DNA of 64,000 nucleotides from Rhizomicrobium electricum (GCF_011762045.1 NZ_JAASQS010000012.1:85542-149541); one strand, 5' to 3'; counted from the first letter of the stretch, positions 8,401 to 17,541 are shown. Notes: generated by a model from the letters alone, not told the origin. Numbers and translations are program-made.

Positions 8401-11400
8401 TCACACTTTTGCGGGTGCGCTCCGGTCATTCACCGTGCCGGTACGCTCCAGCTTGCCCCAGCCGACCACGGCGCCGCGCAAGGCGGTCCAGATCGAGCGC
8501 ATCACGACGTAGTACATCAGCTGGCGATAACCGAAGCGCTGCAGCATCAGCCACCACAACAGGCTCCAGTTCTCGCGCCGCTCCATCAGGAAGCCGACCA
8601 CCGCCGCGCCGAGATCGACCAGCGTGAACACGACATAATAGATGCCGACGGTGACGAGATTGGTGTTGGTGTATTCCGATCCGTGCTGGATGTAGGCGAC
8701 CCATTGGGTCAGGAGCTGCCACACCAGGAGAAGGTCGGCGACCGGCGCCAGTGCCGTCAGGATGATCTGGAACATCCAGACCTGCGGCAGCGCCACCATG
8801 CCCAGCATGCCGTAGCGCTTGCTGAAGGTCATGTCGCGGTACTTCCACAGGCATTGCAGCGTGCCATAGGCCCACCGGAAACGCTGCCTGGCAAGCGTGC
8901 GGAAGGTGGCCGGCGCTTCGGTCCAGGCCACCGCCGAGGAATCGAAATGCACCTTATAACCGGCGCGCTGCAGATGGATGGTGAGGTCCTGGTCTTCGGC
9001 CAGCGTATCGGTGGGATAGCCGCCGAGATCGAGCAGCACCTTCCGGCGCCAGGCCCCGACCGCACCCGGAATCACCGTCAGCGTTCCGAGCGCCGCCAGC
9101 GCGCGGCGTTCCAGATTTTGCGCCACGACGTATTCGAGCGCCTGCCAGCGCGTGATCATGTTGAAGCGGTTGCCGACCTTGGCATTGCCCGCCACGGCGC
9201 CGATCGAGGGATCGGCAAACCAGCGCACCAGCCGCGAAATCGTGTCGGTGTCGAACTGGGTGTCGGCATCGAGAGCCACGATGACCTCGCCATGCGCCCG
9301 TTCGATTCCGAGGTTGAGCGCCCGCGCCTTGCCGCCGTTGGGAATGGTGATGAGGGTGACGCTGGCAACGTCGCCGAACTGCTCTTTCACCACGTCGGAG
9401 GTGCGGTCGTGCGAGCCGTCGTCGATCACCAGGACTTCGAGGTTCTTGTAATCGGACGCCAGGATCCGGGTCACCGTCGCCGCGATCACCTTCTCTTCGT
9501 TGTAGGCCGGAATGATGACCGTAACCGGCGTTTGCAGCTCGGGGGCCGGCGGATCGTCGCGACGGCGCGCGCGCGCCTGATTCCACAACGCCAGTCCGCA
9601 CAGGATGATCAGCCGGGCGATGCCGAGGAAGATCGCGGCCAGGAAGCAGTAATAAAGAATGGCGCCGAGCCAGGACAGGCTCAGAAACACGACGCGGTTG
9701 GCGTAAAGCGTCAGACTCGGTTTGGTCGGCGGCATCACTTGGTCGCGCGTGAGGCCGGCGAGCTTGGACACCATCACGAACTTGTAGCCGCGCGCCCGAA
9801 GGCCGTCGATCAGCCCCGGCAGCAGTTCCACCGTCTTGGCGCGGTCGCCGCCGGAATCGTGAAGCAGAATGATGTTGCCACGCCGTTCGGGATCGGGATC
9901 GCCGACCGACGCCAGAATGCGCTGCATCATTTCTTCGAGCGACGGCTGCTGCCAGTCGAACGGATCGACGTGCACGCCGATGGTGAGATAGCCCTGATCC
10001 TGCGCGATCTGCACCGGAACCAGTTCGTCCTTGTTCACCGGTTCGGCGTCGCCGAGATACGGCGGACGGAACAGCACCATCCTGCGGCCGGTCAGCGCTT
10101 CGATCAGCTTCTGGGTCGCGTTGTATTCGATCCGGTCGGCTTCGGGCGAAGTCTCGGCGAGATTGGGATGGGTGAAGGTGTGATTGCCGATCTCGTGACC
10201 CTCGGCGAGGATGCGCTGCAAGAGCGCCGGATGGGCTTCGGCATTGGCGCCGATGATGAAGAAGGTCGCCTTGACGTTCTTCTCTTTCAGGATATCGAGA
10301 ATGGCCGGCGTGTAGGCCGGATCGGGACCGTCGTCGAAAGTCAGCGCCAGCGTCTTCGGCACCGCGCCGACCCGGCGGATGACGTAGGTGGTCGGCATCT
10401 TGGTGTAGGTCTCGTCCGAGATGTCGCCGGTCTGCGGATCGGTTTCGAAGCTGCGGCTGCCCGCCGACGGCGATGCGATCACCCGGAGGATTTCGCCCGA
10501 GCCTTCGAAATCGACGTCTTCGCTGGTGGCGATCCGCTTCAGACCCGCCGGGGCCGGCGCGCCGTACGGCCGCCCGAGCACCGACCAGATGGTCGGGTCT
10601 TCGCTGCCGATCTTCCACAAGGCATAGCCGGCCGGCTGGAACACATCGGCCGAATGGACCTGGTTGAACACGGTCACGCCGTCGAGGAACCAGACGTCAT
10701 GCCGGACGTGATCGTCCTCGATGTAGGTATAATGCGGATTGTTCGAGTCCGGATCGAACATGACCCGCGCACTCGAATCCCGCGCCATCACCATCGCGCC
10801 CTGGAAGGTGAGCGTGTCGGCCAGATCCTGGCCGTACCAGTCGTAGGCATAGCTGCCGACCGCGATGATGGTGCGGCCCGGCGGCAGGTCCTTCATCCGC
10901 TTGTCGAGCATCGTCTCGAACCAGGACTGGCCGGCGATCGGGCCGACAGTGCCGGTCTCGTCGTGCTGGTCGTAGGCCATCAGGACGGTGTAATCGAGCG
11001 ACTTGGCGAACCGCGCGTAGGGCCAGGAATCCTCTTCGAACGGCGCGCATTGCACCAGCACCCAGCCATTGGGCGCGAACGCGGCCGACATGTCCTTGAG
11101 AAACTGATCGAGATCGTCGTAGGCCGCCGGCGGCACCGCCTCGAAATCGATCACCAGACCCTGGTATTTGCCGTTGCGCACGAAGGCGATGAGATTTTGT
11201 TCCAGCGCGGCGCGGCGGCCCGGATTGGCCAGCATGTGCGCGAGATTGGCCCCGTCCCATTCGCCGTCGGCGATGTTCTGCACCAGCGGCAGGATCGGCA
11301 GGCCGGGCCGCTCGGTCCGCACCAGCTTCAGGGCTTCCTGATCGACCGAGACCCGCATCGCCATGTCGGGGCCGGACAGCGTCAGCCAGCTCGGCAGAAA

Positions 11401-11835
11401 CCAGTCGAGCTTCCACAGCGCCCGCTTCAGCGCCGGATAGGACGTGTCGGTATTATCGGAGGAATCGTAGAAGCCCATGGCCAGCGGCCGGTCGGTACGC
11501 GGACGCAATGCGGCCGCCAGATCGCGCGACGGCACATGCTGGCGGGCCAGACGATCCTTCCACCCCTTCACCAGCGCCTGACGGTGCCGGGCTTCGGCAG
11601 CCAGATGGGCCGCGGACTTCAGCTGGCTCGGGTCGACCGCCCGCCGCTCCAGCTTGGTATTGTAAGGAGTGAGCTTGGTCTTGAGGTCGGGACTGGCGCT
11701 TTCCTGACTGACCAGGATCGAGCCCAGAAAGGCGACACCGAGCAGGGTGCTGATAATCGCCCCTGCCCAGCCCAAGCGGGACAGGCGCGCGGCACGGCGG
11801 CCCGTTTCATCGAAGAAGATCGGTTTATTGGCCAT
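8401..11835 (-). CDS. Trifunctional GH18-like / polysaccharide deacetylase / GT2 synthase
   Basis: A 1144-residue membrane protein with three enzyme-like modules. After a single N-terminal membrane span comes a GH18-like domain (about 110-440) with LVIDFEAV, the DxE core of the family, and LMAYDQHD. Next is a NodB-type deacetylase (about 495-690) with TFDDGPD and HTFTHPN metal sites. After a membrane pair, a processive GT2 domain (about 770-1000) carries VTVIIPAYNE, ALDADT, AEDQD and QRFRW, as in NodC, chitin and hyaluronan synthases. The C-terminus has more membrane spans. It may make, deacetylate and trim an N-acetylhexosamine polymer. The fusion is known in other bacteria, but I cannot name its product. 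Confidence 0.9.
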   Translation of the reverse strand: MANKPIFFDETGRRAARLSRLGWAGAIISTLLGVAFLGSILVSQESASPDLKTKLTPYNTKLERRAVDPSQLKSAAHLAAEARHRQALVKGWKDRLARQHVPSRDLAAALRPRTDRPLAMGFYDSSDNTDTSYPALKRALWKLDWFLPSWLTLSGPDMAMRVSVDQEALKLVRTERPGLPILPLVQNIADGEWDGANLAHMLANPGRRAALEQNLIAFVRNGKYQGLVIDFEAVPPAAYDDLDQFLKDMSAAFAPNGWVLVQCAPFEEDSWPYARFAKSLDYTVLMAYDQHDETGTVGPIAGQSWFETMLDKRMKDLPPGRTIIAVGSYAYDWYGQDLADTLTFQGAMVMARDSSARVMFDPDSNNPHYTYIEDDHVRHDVWFLDGVTVFNQVHSADVFQPAGYALWKIGSEDPTIWSVLGRPYGAPAPAGLKRIATSEDVDFEGSGEILRVIASPSAGSRSFETDPQTGDISDETYTKMPTTYVIRRVGAVPKTLALTFDDGPDPAYTPAILDILKEKNVKATFFIIGANAEAHPALLQRILAEGHEIGNHTFTHPNLAETSPEADRIEYNATQKLIEALTGRRMVLFRPPYLGDAEPVNKDELVPVQIAQDQGYLTIGVHVDPFDWQQPSLEEMMQRILASVGDPDPERRGNIILLHDSGGDRAKTVELLPGLIDGLRARGYKFVMVSKLAGLTRDQVMPPTKPSLTLYANRVVFLSLSWLGAILYYCFLAAIFLGIARLIILCGLALWNQARARRRDDPPAPELQTPVTVIIPAYNEEKVIAATVTRILASDYKNLEVLVIDDGSHDRTSDVVKEQFGDVASVTLITIPNGGKARALNLGIERAHGEVIVALDADTQFDTDTISRLVRWFADPSIGAVAGNAKVGNRFNMITRWQALEYVVAQNLERRALAALGTLTVIPGAVGAWRRKVLLDLGGYPTDTLAEDQDLTIHLQRAGYKVHFDSSAVAWTEAPATFRTLARQRFRWAYGTLQCLWKYRDMTFSKRYGMLGMVALPQVWMFQIILTALAPVADLLLVWQLLTQWVAYIQHGSEYTNTNLVTVGIYYVVFTLVDLGAAVVGFLMERRENWSLLWWLMLQRFGYRQLMYYVVMRSIWTALRGAVVGWGKLERTGTVNDRSAPAKV

Positions 11836-11945
11836 GGGTCAGTCTTCGGCGGCTCCAGCCTCGATTATAGGCAGAAGAATTACGGCGCAATCCGAGATGC
11901 GCCGGATGAAATTCGCGTTAACCGAAGAGGACTGCGATCCAAGGC

Positions 11946-12022
<77 letters not shown>

Positions 12023-12394
12023 TCGCCTTGAAGGGTGGGCGGATATAGGCCATCCCATCTGCCCTGTCCACCCCGCTTTTCTACTTCCGGTGCCGTCCGG
12101 GCGCGGCCATTTGGAAATCGCGTACGACCAATTCGTCGCACCGCAAGGGCGCCTTAGCGGGCAGGCGCGGCCACCGCCCACTTGCCGCCGCCGCACGCCG
12201 CAGCCGAGTCTCCCCATCCGTCGCCCGTGGGGCGAGTCCCGCCGCGTCAACCTTGACGCAGAGGCCCGCCCCGTTCGGCAACAAATTGAATTTCCCTGGG
12301 TTTTCTTCTTAACGTCATCCCGTGATCGTCATTGAAGCGTCGGAGAACCGCCGCTATAACCCGCCCCGACAAGCGGCACTGCGAAGGAGCGTGC
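12023..12394. other. Intergenic region between tRNA-fMet and dksA
   Basis: About 370 bases without a convincing gene. It carries the tRNA promoter on the minus strand and must carry the dksA promoter on the plus strand. A weak TTGAAT-17-TTAACG pair is the only candidate I see for dksA. Short open frames here lack ribosome sites and protein-like composition. Confidence 0.5.
12042..12070 (-). promoter_or_regulatory. Sigma-70-type promoter of the initiator tRNA
   Basis: On the minus strand, TGGACA (-35) is followed after exactly 17 bases by TATATC (-10). The -10 box ends about 20 bases before the 5' end of the tRNA, a normal spacing for a tRNA leader. Confidence 0.6.
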
Positions 12395-12811
12395 ATGGGT
12401 ACCCCACTTCCGCCTGGCTATCGGCCGTCGGAAAGCGAGCCCTTTATGAACGAGAAGCAGCGCGAGTATTTCCGGCGCAAGCTTCTCAACTGGAAGGAAG
12501 AGATTCTGAAAGAGAGTCGCGAGACCATCCAGAATCTACAATCCGAAACTGTGCCCCACGCCGATCTCGCCGATCGCGCCTCCACCGAGGCCGAACGCCA
12601 GCTCGAACTTCGCACCCGCGACCGCCAGCGCAAACTGATCGCCAAGATCGACGCGGCACTGCGGCGGATCGAAGACGGCACGTATGGATTCTGCGAAGAC
12701 ACCGGCGAACCGATTTCGCTGAAGCGCCTCGACGCAAGGCCGATCGCCACGTTGTCGATCGAAGCCCAGGAGCGTCACGAACGGCGCGAGAAGGTCTATC
12801 GCGACGACTGA
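12395..12811 (+). CDS. dksA: RNA polymerase-binding protein DksA, cysteine-poor type
   Basis: A 138-residue DksA/TraR-family protein that enters the secondary channel of RNA polymerase and, with ppGpp, tunes promoters such as those of rRNA. A coiled coil from about residue 35 to 95 carries the acidic tip DLADRAS. The C-terminal finger region YGFCEDTGE...LSIEAQ keeps only the first of the four zinc cysteines of E. coli DksA; the others are Thr, Ser and Ala. This pattern is common in alphaproteobacteria. The ATG at 12395 is chosen because AAGGAG precedes it; an upstream in-frame ATG at 12332 has no such site. Confidence 0.93.
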   Translation: MGTPLPPGYRPSESEPFMNEKQREYFRRKLLNWKEEILKESRETIQNLQSETVPHADLADRASTEAERQLELRTRDRQRKLIAKIDAALRRIEDGTYGFCEDTGEPISLKRLDARPIATLSIEAQERHERREKVYRDD

Positions 12812-12834
12812 AGCGGACATCCGCTGCACAGCAG

Positions 12835-12873
12835 AAAAAGGGCCCGGCCGGACGAACCGATCGGGCCCTTTTT
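12835..12873. terminator. Bidirectional rho-independent terminator
   Basis: Perfect inverted repeat AAAAAGGGCCC / GGGCCCTTTTT (12835-12845 and 12863-12873) between the convergent dksA and flgH genes. A-tract and T-tract flank the stem, so it can stop transcription from both sides. Confidence 0.9.
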
Positions 12874-12888
12874 GCTGCACTCCCCCCG

Positions 12889-13611
12889 TTACCAAGGCAT
12901 CAGGATATCGAGCAGTTGGCTGCCCAGACGCGGCTGCTGCACGTCGCTGACCGTTCCGCGGCCGCCGTAATTGATGCGCGCTTCGGCGATCTGGGTCAGG
13001 TCGATGGTGTTGGCGCTGGTGATGTCTTCGGTGCGCACGATGCCCGACACGGTGAGATCGCGCAGTTCGCCGTTGACCTTCATCTGCTGATGGCCCGCGA
13101 TCACCATATTTCCGTTGGGCAGCACCTGGGTGACCAGCGCGGCCAGGGTCATGTTGATCGTTTCCGAACGGCTCACCGCTCCGGTGCCGACGTTGGAATT
13201 GTCCGAGCCCATCTTGACCAGGCTGCCCGGTGTCAGGCCGACGCCCGGCATCACGTTCTCGAGGCCGAACAGATTGTTCATCGAGGCGTTCTCGGAATTG
13301 GTCCGGCCGCGGGTGGTGGAATTCGAGAGCTTGGCCGTGTCGGCCACGGCGACGTTGACGGTAATAATGTCGCCGACGCGCGAAGCGCGCGGATCGTGGA
13401 AGAAGGAGCGGGCGCCCGGCTGCCATAGCGAGGCGCGGCCCTTGGGTTCGGCCGGCGGCTGCGGCATCGGCACCGACACTTGCGGCGCAGTGTTGGTCAT
13501 GCCGGCGAGCTTGGGTCCGCCGTTGCCGAGATCTTCGAGACGATCGACGGTGGAGCACCCTGCGGCGAGGACCGCCGCCGAGACCAGAACGAGGAGATTA
13601 CGCATCAACAT
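12889..13611 (-). CDS. flgH: Flagellar L-ring lipoprotein FlgH
   Basis: FlgH forms the outer-membrane L ring through which the flagellar rod passes. The 240-residue protein starts with a lipoprotein signal ending in the lipobox LAAGC. It has the family core GDIITVNV, later TLAALVTQVLPNGNMVI and the end LGSQLLDILMPW. The preceding flgA stops ten bases upstream, and GAGG lies about eight bases before the chosen ATG. It is the last gene of the flgF-flgG-flgA-flgH unit and ends at a strong terminator. Confidence 0.96.
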   Translation of the reverse strand: MLMRNLLVLVSAAVLAAGCSTVDRLEDLGNGGPKLAGMTNTAPQVSVPMPQPPAEPKGRASLWQPGARSFFHDPRASRVGDIITVNVAVADTAKLSNSTTRGRTNSENASMNNLFGLENVMPGVGLTPGSLVKMGSDNSNVGTGAVSRSETINMTLAALVTQVLPNGNMVIAGHQQMKVNGELRDLTVSGIVRTEDITSANTIDLTQIAEARINYGGRGTVSDVQQPRLGSQLLDILMPW

Positions 13612-13621
13612 GGGAAAATCC

Positions 13622-14110
13622 TCAGCGACGGATGGCAGCGAAGCGGTTGCCGGCGGACGGGTTCAGGGCACCGCCGACCTGCGCCTGCACTTGGCCGGGG
13701 CCGACGACGATGCCGCTGATCTGGCGGTAGGAGGCCGGATTCTGGACGGTCACGGTCTCGCCGAGACCGCCTTCGCTCATGGCGCGGCCGGTGGCGGTGA
13801 GCACGACGCCGGGCGCCTCGAACACCATGGTCACGGTCGAACCTTTGGCGACCAGGACGGGATGACGCAGATCGGACAGGCGCAAGGTCTCGCCGGCGCG
13901 CAGGGTGCGGCGGGTTTCGAGACCGACGACATCGCCGAGCGAAGTGGCGATCCCGGCCATCACCTGGCCGTTGATCTGGGTGTAGGTCATGTCGGCTTCG
14001 GCGATCACTTGGCCGCGCGCGATGTCGCGATTCGGCACCACGACGCGGACGCCGCCGAAAGCCGGATAGGTGAGGATCAGGGCGAAAGCGAACAGCCAGA
14101 AGCGCATCAT
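13622..14110 (-). CDS. flgA: Flagellar P-ring assembly chaperone FlgA
   Basis: FlgA is a periplasmic chaperone that helps FlgI form the P ring. The 162 residues begin with a signal peptide of about 18 residues. A SAF-type domain follows, with the segments DIARGQVI, TRRTLRAGETL and VTVQNPAS, typical of the family. It lacks a long N-terminal domain and so belongs to the short FlgA class. It starts immediately after the flgG stop codon, which implies translational coupling. FlgI itself is encoded about 19 kb away in this window. Confidence 0.93.
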   Translation of the reverse strand: MMRFWLFAFALILTYPAFGGVRVVVPNRDIARGQVIAEADMTYTQINGQVMAGIATSLGDVVGLETRRTLRAGETLRLSDLRHPVLVAKGSTVTMVFEAPGVVLTATGRAMSEGGLGETVTVQNPASYRQISGIVVGPGQVQAQVGGALNPSAGNRFAAIRR

Positions 14111-14111
14111 G

Positions 14112-14900
14112 TCAGGCTCCCAGTTTGGCGGTTTGCGCCAGCATCTGATCGGCGGTGGACACCACCTTCGAATTCATTTCGTAGGCGCGCTGGGCGGTGA
14201 TCAGCGACGAGATTTCGCTCACCGCATCGACGTTGGAGGTTTCCAGGAAGTACTGCTGGATGGTGCCGTAACCGGTCGAGCCGGGAACGCCGGCCTGCGG
14301 TCCGCCCGACGACGGGGTTTCGGCAAAGAGGTTGTCGCCGAGGGCGCGAAGACCGGCATCGTTCGGAAAACGCGTCAGTTCGAGCTGGCCGGCGAGCTGC
14401 GGCGCGGTCTGGCCCGGAATGGTCACCAGCACTTGGCCTTGGGAGTTGATGGTCGTCGCCGTGCCGTTGGTGGGAATGGCGATGCCAGGCTGCACCACAT
14501 AACCCTGCTGGGTGACGAGCTGGCCTTCCGGCGAGAGCTGGAAATTGCCGTCGCGGGTGTAGCCGTCGGTGCCGTCCGGCAACTGGATGCGGAAATAGCC
14601 CGCCCCGTTGACCGCCACATCGTAGGTATTGTTGGTGTGGTTCATGTCGCCGGGCTTGGTCATGCGATAGATCGCCGCCGTGCGCACACCGGTGCCGATC
14701 TGAATGCCCGACGGCAACAGCGTTCCGGTATCCGACGACTGGGCGCCGGCCTGCTGGATGTTCTGATAGAGCAGATCCTGGAACGCCGCCCGCTGGGCCT
14801 TGTATCCGGTGGTATTCATGTTCGCCAGGTTGTTGGCGATGACTTCGACATTGGTCTGCTGAGCCAGCATACCGGTGGCGGCAATGGAAAGGGCACGCAT
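14112..14900 (-). CDS. flgG: Flagellar distal rod protein FlgG
   Basis: FlgG builds the distal rod, the drive shaft of the flagellum. At 262 residues it matches the usual length. The N-terminal heptad region holds the rod/hook signature NNLANMNTTGYK, the centre has the D1 motif GYFRIQLPDGT, and the C-terminus has the coiled segment AYEMNSKVVSTADQMLAQ. There is no signal peptide, as expected of a type III export substrate. I chose the ATG at 14900, seven bases after AAGGAG, over the GTG one codon earlier. Confidence 0.97.
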   Translation of the reverse strand: MRALSIAATGMLAQQTNVEVIANNLANMNTTGYKAQRAAFQDLLYQNIQQAGAQSSDTGTLLPSGIQIGTGVRTAAIYRMTKPGDMNHTNNTYDVAVNGAGYFRIQLPDGTDGYTRDGNFQLSPEGQLVTQQGYVVQPGIAIPTNGTATTINSQGQVLVTIPGQTAPQLAGQLELTRFPNDAGLRALGDNLFAETPSSGGPQAGVPGSTGYGTIQQYFLETSNVDAVSEISSLITAQRAYEMNSKVVSTADQMLAQTAKLGA

Positions 14901-14916
14901 CACTTCACTCCTTAAC

Positions 14917-15651
14917 TTACTGCACCGAACCGAGCTTCTGGACGGCTTGGCGCTTCATGTCGGAAGAGCCCTTTTCCAGTGTCGAGGTTGCTTCGTAGGC
15001 CCGCATGACTTCGATCATGCGCGAGATTTCGACGACCGGCTGCACGTTGGAGCTTTCCAACATGCCTTGGGCGATCGTCACATTGGCGGCCGGATTGGCC
15101 GTCTGCGTCGTGGCGTAAAGGCTGCTGCCCTCTTTGGTGAGAGCGCGCGAATCGGCGAAATCGACCAGACGCAGCTTGCCGAGCTGGCCCTGGCGGCCGG
15201 TGACGGTGCCGTCGGACCCGAAAGTAATGTCGCCGTCGTCGGCCGTGATGGTGATCGGACCGCCATCGCCGAGGAGCTGATCGCCCTGCTCGGTGACGAT
15301 GATACCATCCTGGTTGAGGGTGAAATGCCCGTTGCGGGTATAGCGCTCGCCGGCCGTGGTCTGGACCGCGAAATAGCCGTCGCCGCCGATGGCGAGGTCG
15401 AACGGCGACCCGGTGGGCTCCATTCGTCCCGCCGACATATCGTGCATCACGCCGGCATCCTTGACGAAGCTCAGCGATTGGCCGCCCTTCTGGCCTTGGG
15501 CAGGCCGGAGCTGCTGCAGGTATTCCTCGAATTTGACGCTCTCGCGCTTGTAGCCGGGCGTCGACATGTTCGCGATGTTGTTCGCAATCACGTCGATCGA
15601 GCGGTGCGCCGCAAGTTCATAGGAAAGACTGACGAGCGAGACGTTATCCAT
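14917..15651 (-). CDS. flgF: Flagellar proximal rod protein FlgF
   Basis: FlgF is a proximal rod subunit exported by the flagellar type III system. The 244-residue protein has NNIANMSTPGYKRE near the N-terminus, GYFAVQTTAGERYTRNG in the centre and a C-terminal helix with MIEVMRAYE. The open frame runs upstream to 15819, but a sigma-54 promoter sits at 15695-15710, inside that extension. Transcription would then start near 15683, which supports the ATG at 15651. It is the first gene of the flgF-flgG-flgA-flgH operon. Confidence 0.95.
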   Translation of the reverse strand: MDNVSLVSLSYELAAHRSIDVIANNIANMSTPGYKRESVKFEEYLQQLRPAQGQKGGQSLSFVKDAGVMHDMSAGRMEPTGSPFDLAIGGDGYFAVQTTAGERYTRNGHFTLNQDGIIVTEQGDQLLGDGGPITITADDGDITFGSDGTVTGRQGQLGKLRLVDFADSRALTKEGSSLYATTQTANPAANVTIAQGMLESSNVQPVVEISRMIEVMRAYEATSTLEKGSSDMKRQAVQKLGSVQ

Positions 15652-15694
15652 GGAGCGTCGGGGTCCTTTCTGGTCCTCTGCCGCTTCCATCGGT

Positions 15695-15710
15695 TGCACG
15701 GCCCATGCCA
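15695..15710 (-). promoter_or_regulatory. Sigma-54-type promoter of the flgFGAH operon
   Basis: On the minus strand, TGGCATGGGCCGTGCA matches the -24/-12 consensus TGGCACGN4TTGCA at all but two fixed positions and has the invariant GG and GC at the right spacing. It would start RNA about 30 bases before the flgF ATG. Confidence 0.7.
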
Positions 15711-15770
15711 GCCAAAATCCGCGATAAACCGCCAATTCGCGGCAACCAACCGGATCAAGATCGCCCATGG

Positions 15771-15785
15771 CGGCAAATCCTGCCG
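15771..15785. promoter_or_regulatory. CGGCA/TGCCG inverted repeat, possible FlbD-type enhancer
   Basis: CGGCA-AATCC-TGCCG lies about 62-76 bp upstream of the flgF -24 element. Similar palindromes sit before the flagellin and flgI sigma-54 promoters in this window. In Caulobacter the activator FlbD binds sites upstream of such promoters; its role here is inferred. Confidence 0.45.
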
Positions 15786-15867
15786 GGATAAGTCTGCCGG
15801 TGGCCGAAATTTGAACCACTCCTTAACCACGTCAGCCTAACGTCCGTTCACCAGTGAAGGGACGACG

Positions 15868-16407
15868 ATGGCCAACACGGATACGGAAGCCGAGGCCCAG
15901 GAAGGCCAGGCGCCAGCCGAAGGCGAAAAGAAAGGTTTCGTTAAGAAACTGCTCGGCAACAAGAAGCTGCTCATCATCGTAGCGGCGGCGTTGCTGCTCG
16001 TGCTCGGCGGCGGCGGTGCGGCTCTTTATTTCTTCGTCTTCAGCGGCAGCGACGCGTCCAAAGCCGAAGCAAGCGGTCCCGAATTTCCCGCGACTCCGCC
16101 GGTCGTCGCTTATGCCGACATGGACGAGATGATCGTGAATATCCAGAGCCAGGACGGCACGCCGGTCTATCTGAAATTGTCCGTCCAGCTCGAACTGTTC
16201 TCGCCCGAGGAAAAGGCCGGTATCGACGCGCTCAAGCCGCGCATCCGCGACCAGTTCCAGGGCTATTTGCGCGAACTGCGGCCCGACGACCTCAAAGGCT
16301 CGGCCGGAATCATGCGCCTCAAGGAAGAACTGGTCCGCCGCACCAACGTGGCCGCCGCCCCCTACAAGGTGCGCGACGTCCTGCTCAAAGAAATGATCAT
16401 CCAGTAA
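15868..16407 (+). CDS. fliL: Flagellar basal body-associated protein FliL
   Basis: FliL is an inner-membrane protein around the stator that supports torque. The 179 residues have a charged cytoplasmic tail, one membrane span at about 35-55 (LLIIVAAALLLVLGGG), and a periplasmic domain with PVYLKLSVQLELFS and the terminal segment VRDVLLKEMIIQ. A good ribosome site (GAAGGGA) precedes the ATG. It is divergent from flgF and is followed after 22 bases by fliM, as is common in alphaproteobacteria. Confidence 0.95.
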   Translation: MANTDTEAEAQEGQAPAEGEKKGFVKKLLGNKKLLIIVAAALLLVLGGGGAALYFFVFSGSDASKAEASGPEFPATPPVVAYADMDEMIVNIQSQDGTPVYLKLSVQLELFSPEEKAGIDALKPRIRDQFQGYLRELRPDDLKGSAGIMRLKEELVRRTNVAAAPYKVRDVLLKEMIIQ

Positions 16408-16429
16408 GCCGCACCAGCGAGTTGAGTAA

Positions 16430-17530
16430 ATGGCCGACGACACCGACAAACCCATGACCAGCCAGGCCGAGATCGACGCGGCGTTCGCGGCGGCGGCCGC
16501 GGCGCCGATTCCGGATCTCGACGACGGCACCGACGATGCCGCGGCGGCGGCGCCGGCCGAACGCATCCTCAACCAGGATGAAATCGACTCGCTGCTCGGC
16601 TTCGACGTCAACACCGACGCCGTGCAGGACAAGTCCGGCGTCCGCGCCATCATCAACTCGACGCTCGTCTCCTACGAACGTCTGCCGATGCTGGAAATCG
16701 TCTTCGACCGGCTGGTCCGGCTGATGACGACCTCGCTGCGCAATTTCACCTCCGACAACGTCGAAGTCAGTCTCGACAACATCACCTCGATCCGGTTCGG
16801 CGATTACCTCAATTCGATCCCGCTGCCGGCGATCCTCGCCGTGTTCCACGCCGAACAGCTCGACAACTACGGCCTGTTCACCGTCGACTCGAACCTCATC
16901 TATTCGATCGTCGACGTGCTTCTGGGCGGACGCCGCGGTTCGTCGGCGATGCGCATCGAGGGCCGTCCCTACACCACCATCGAACGCACCCTGGTCCAGC
17001 GCATGATCGAAGTGATCCTGCAGGACATGGTGCAGGCGTTCGAACCTCTGGCGCCGGTCACCTTCCAGCTCGACCGCCTCGAAACCAATCCGCGCTTCGC
17101 CGCCATCGCCCGGCCGGCCAACGCCGCCATCCTGGTCAAGCTGCGCGTCGACATGGAAGACCGCGGCGGCCGCACCGAACTCTTGCTGCCCTACGCCACC
17201 CTCGAGCCGATCCGCAAACTGCTGCTGCAACAGTTCATGGGCGAAAAGTTCGGCCGCGACTCGATCTGGGAAAGCCATCTGGCGACCGAACTGTGGTCGA
17301 CCACCATCGACATCGACGCCATCCTCGACGAACAGACGATGCCGCTCAACAAGATCATGAACATGCAGGTCGGCGAGACCTTGCTGCTCAATGCTTCGCC
17401 CGAGTCGAAGATCGAGCTGCGCTGCCGCGGCGTGCCGCTGCTGCGCGGCCGCATGGGACGGGCCGGTACTTCGGTCGCCGTCCGGGTCGAAGAAGCCATC
17501 GAACGTACCGACGCAAGCCGCGCCCTGTAA
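16430..17530 (+). CDS. fliM: Flagellar motor switch protein FliM
   Basis: FliM is the C-ring protein that binds CheY-P and sets rotation direction. The 366-residue protein has the N-terminal switch motif ILNQDEIDSLLGF near residue 45, preceded by an alanine-rich tail. The middle domain contains YERLPMLEIVFDRL and LLGGRRG. The C-terminal SpoA-like domain contains GETLLLNASPESKIELRCRGVPLLRG. It lies between fliL and a DUF6468 gene, and the reading frame is intact. Confidence 0.97.
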   Translation: MADDTDKPMTSQAEIDAAFAAAAAAPIPDLDDGTDDAAAAAPAERILNQDEIDSLLGFDVNTDAVQDKSGVRAIINSTLVSYERLPMLEIVFDRLVRLMTTSLRNFTSDNVEVSLDNITSIRFGDYLNSIPLPAILAVFHAEQLDNYGLFTVDSNLIYSIVDVLLGGRRGSSAMRIEGRPYTTIERTLVQRMIEVILQDMVQAFEPLAPVTFQLDRLETNPRFAAIARPANAAILVKLRVDMEDRGGRTELLLPYATLEPIRKLLLQQFMGEKFGRDSIWESHLATELWSTTIDIDAILDEQTMPLNKIMNMQVGETLLLNASPESKIELRCRGVPLLRGRMGRAGTSVAVRVEEAIERTDASRAL

Positions 17531-17541
17531 GGAGAGTACCC

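Noticed and set aside
15811..15826. TTAA-N7-TTCAA between flgF and fliL as a CtrA site
   Set aside because: Two mismatches in one half-site. The fliL promoter remains unidentified.
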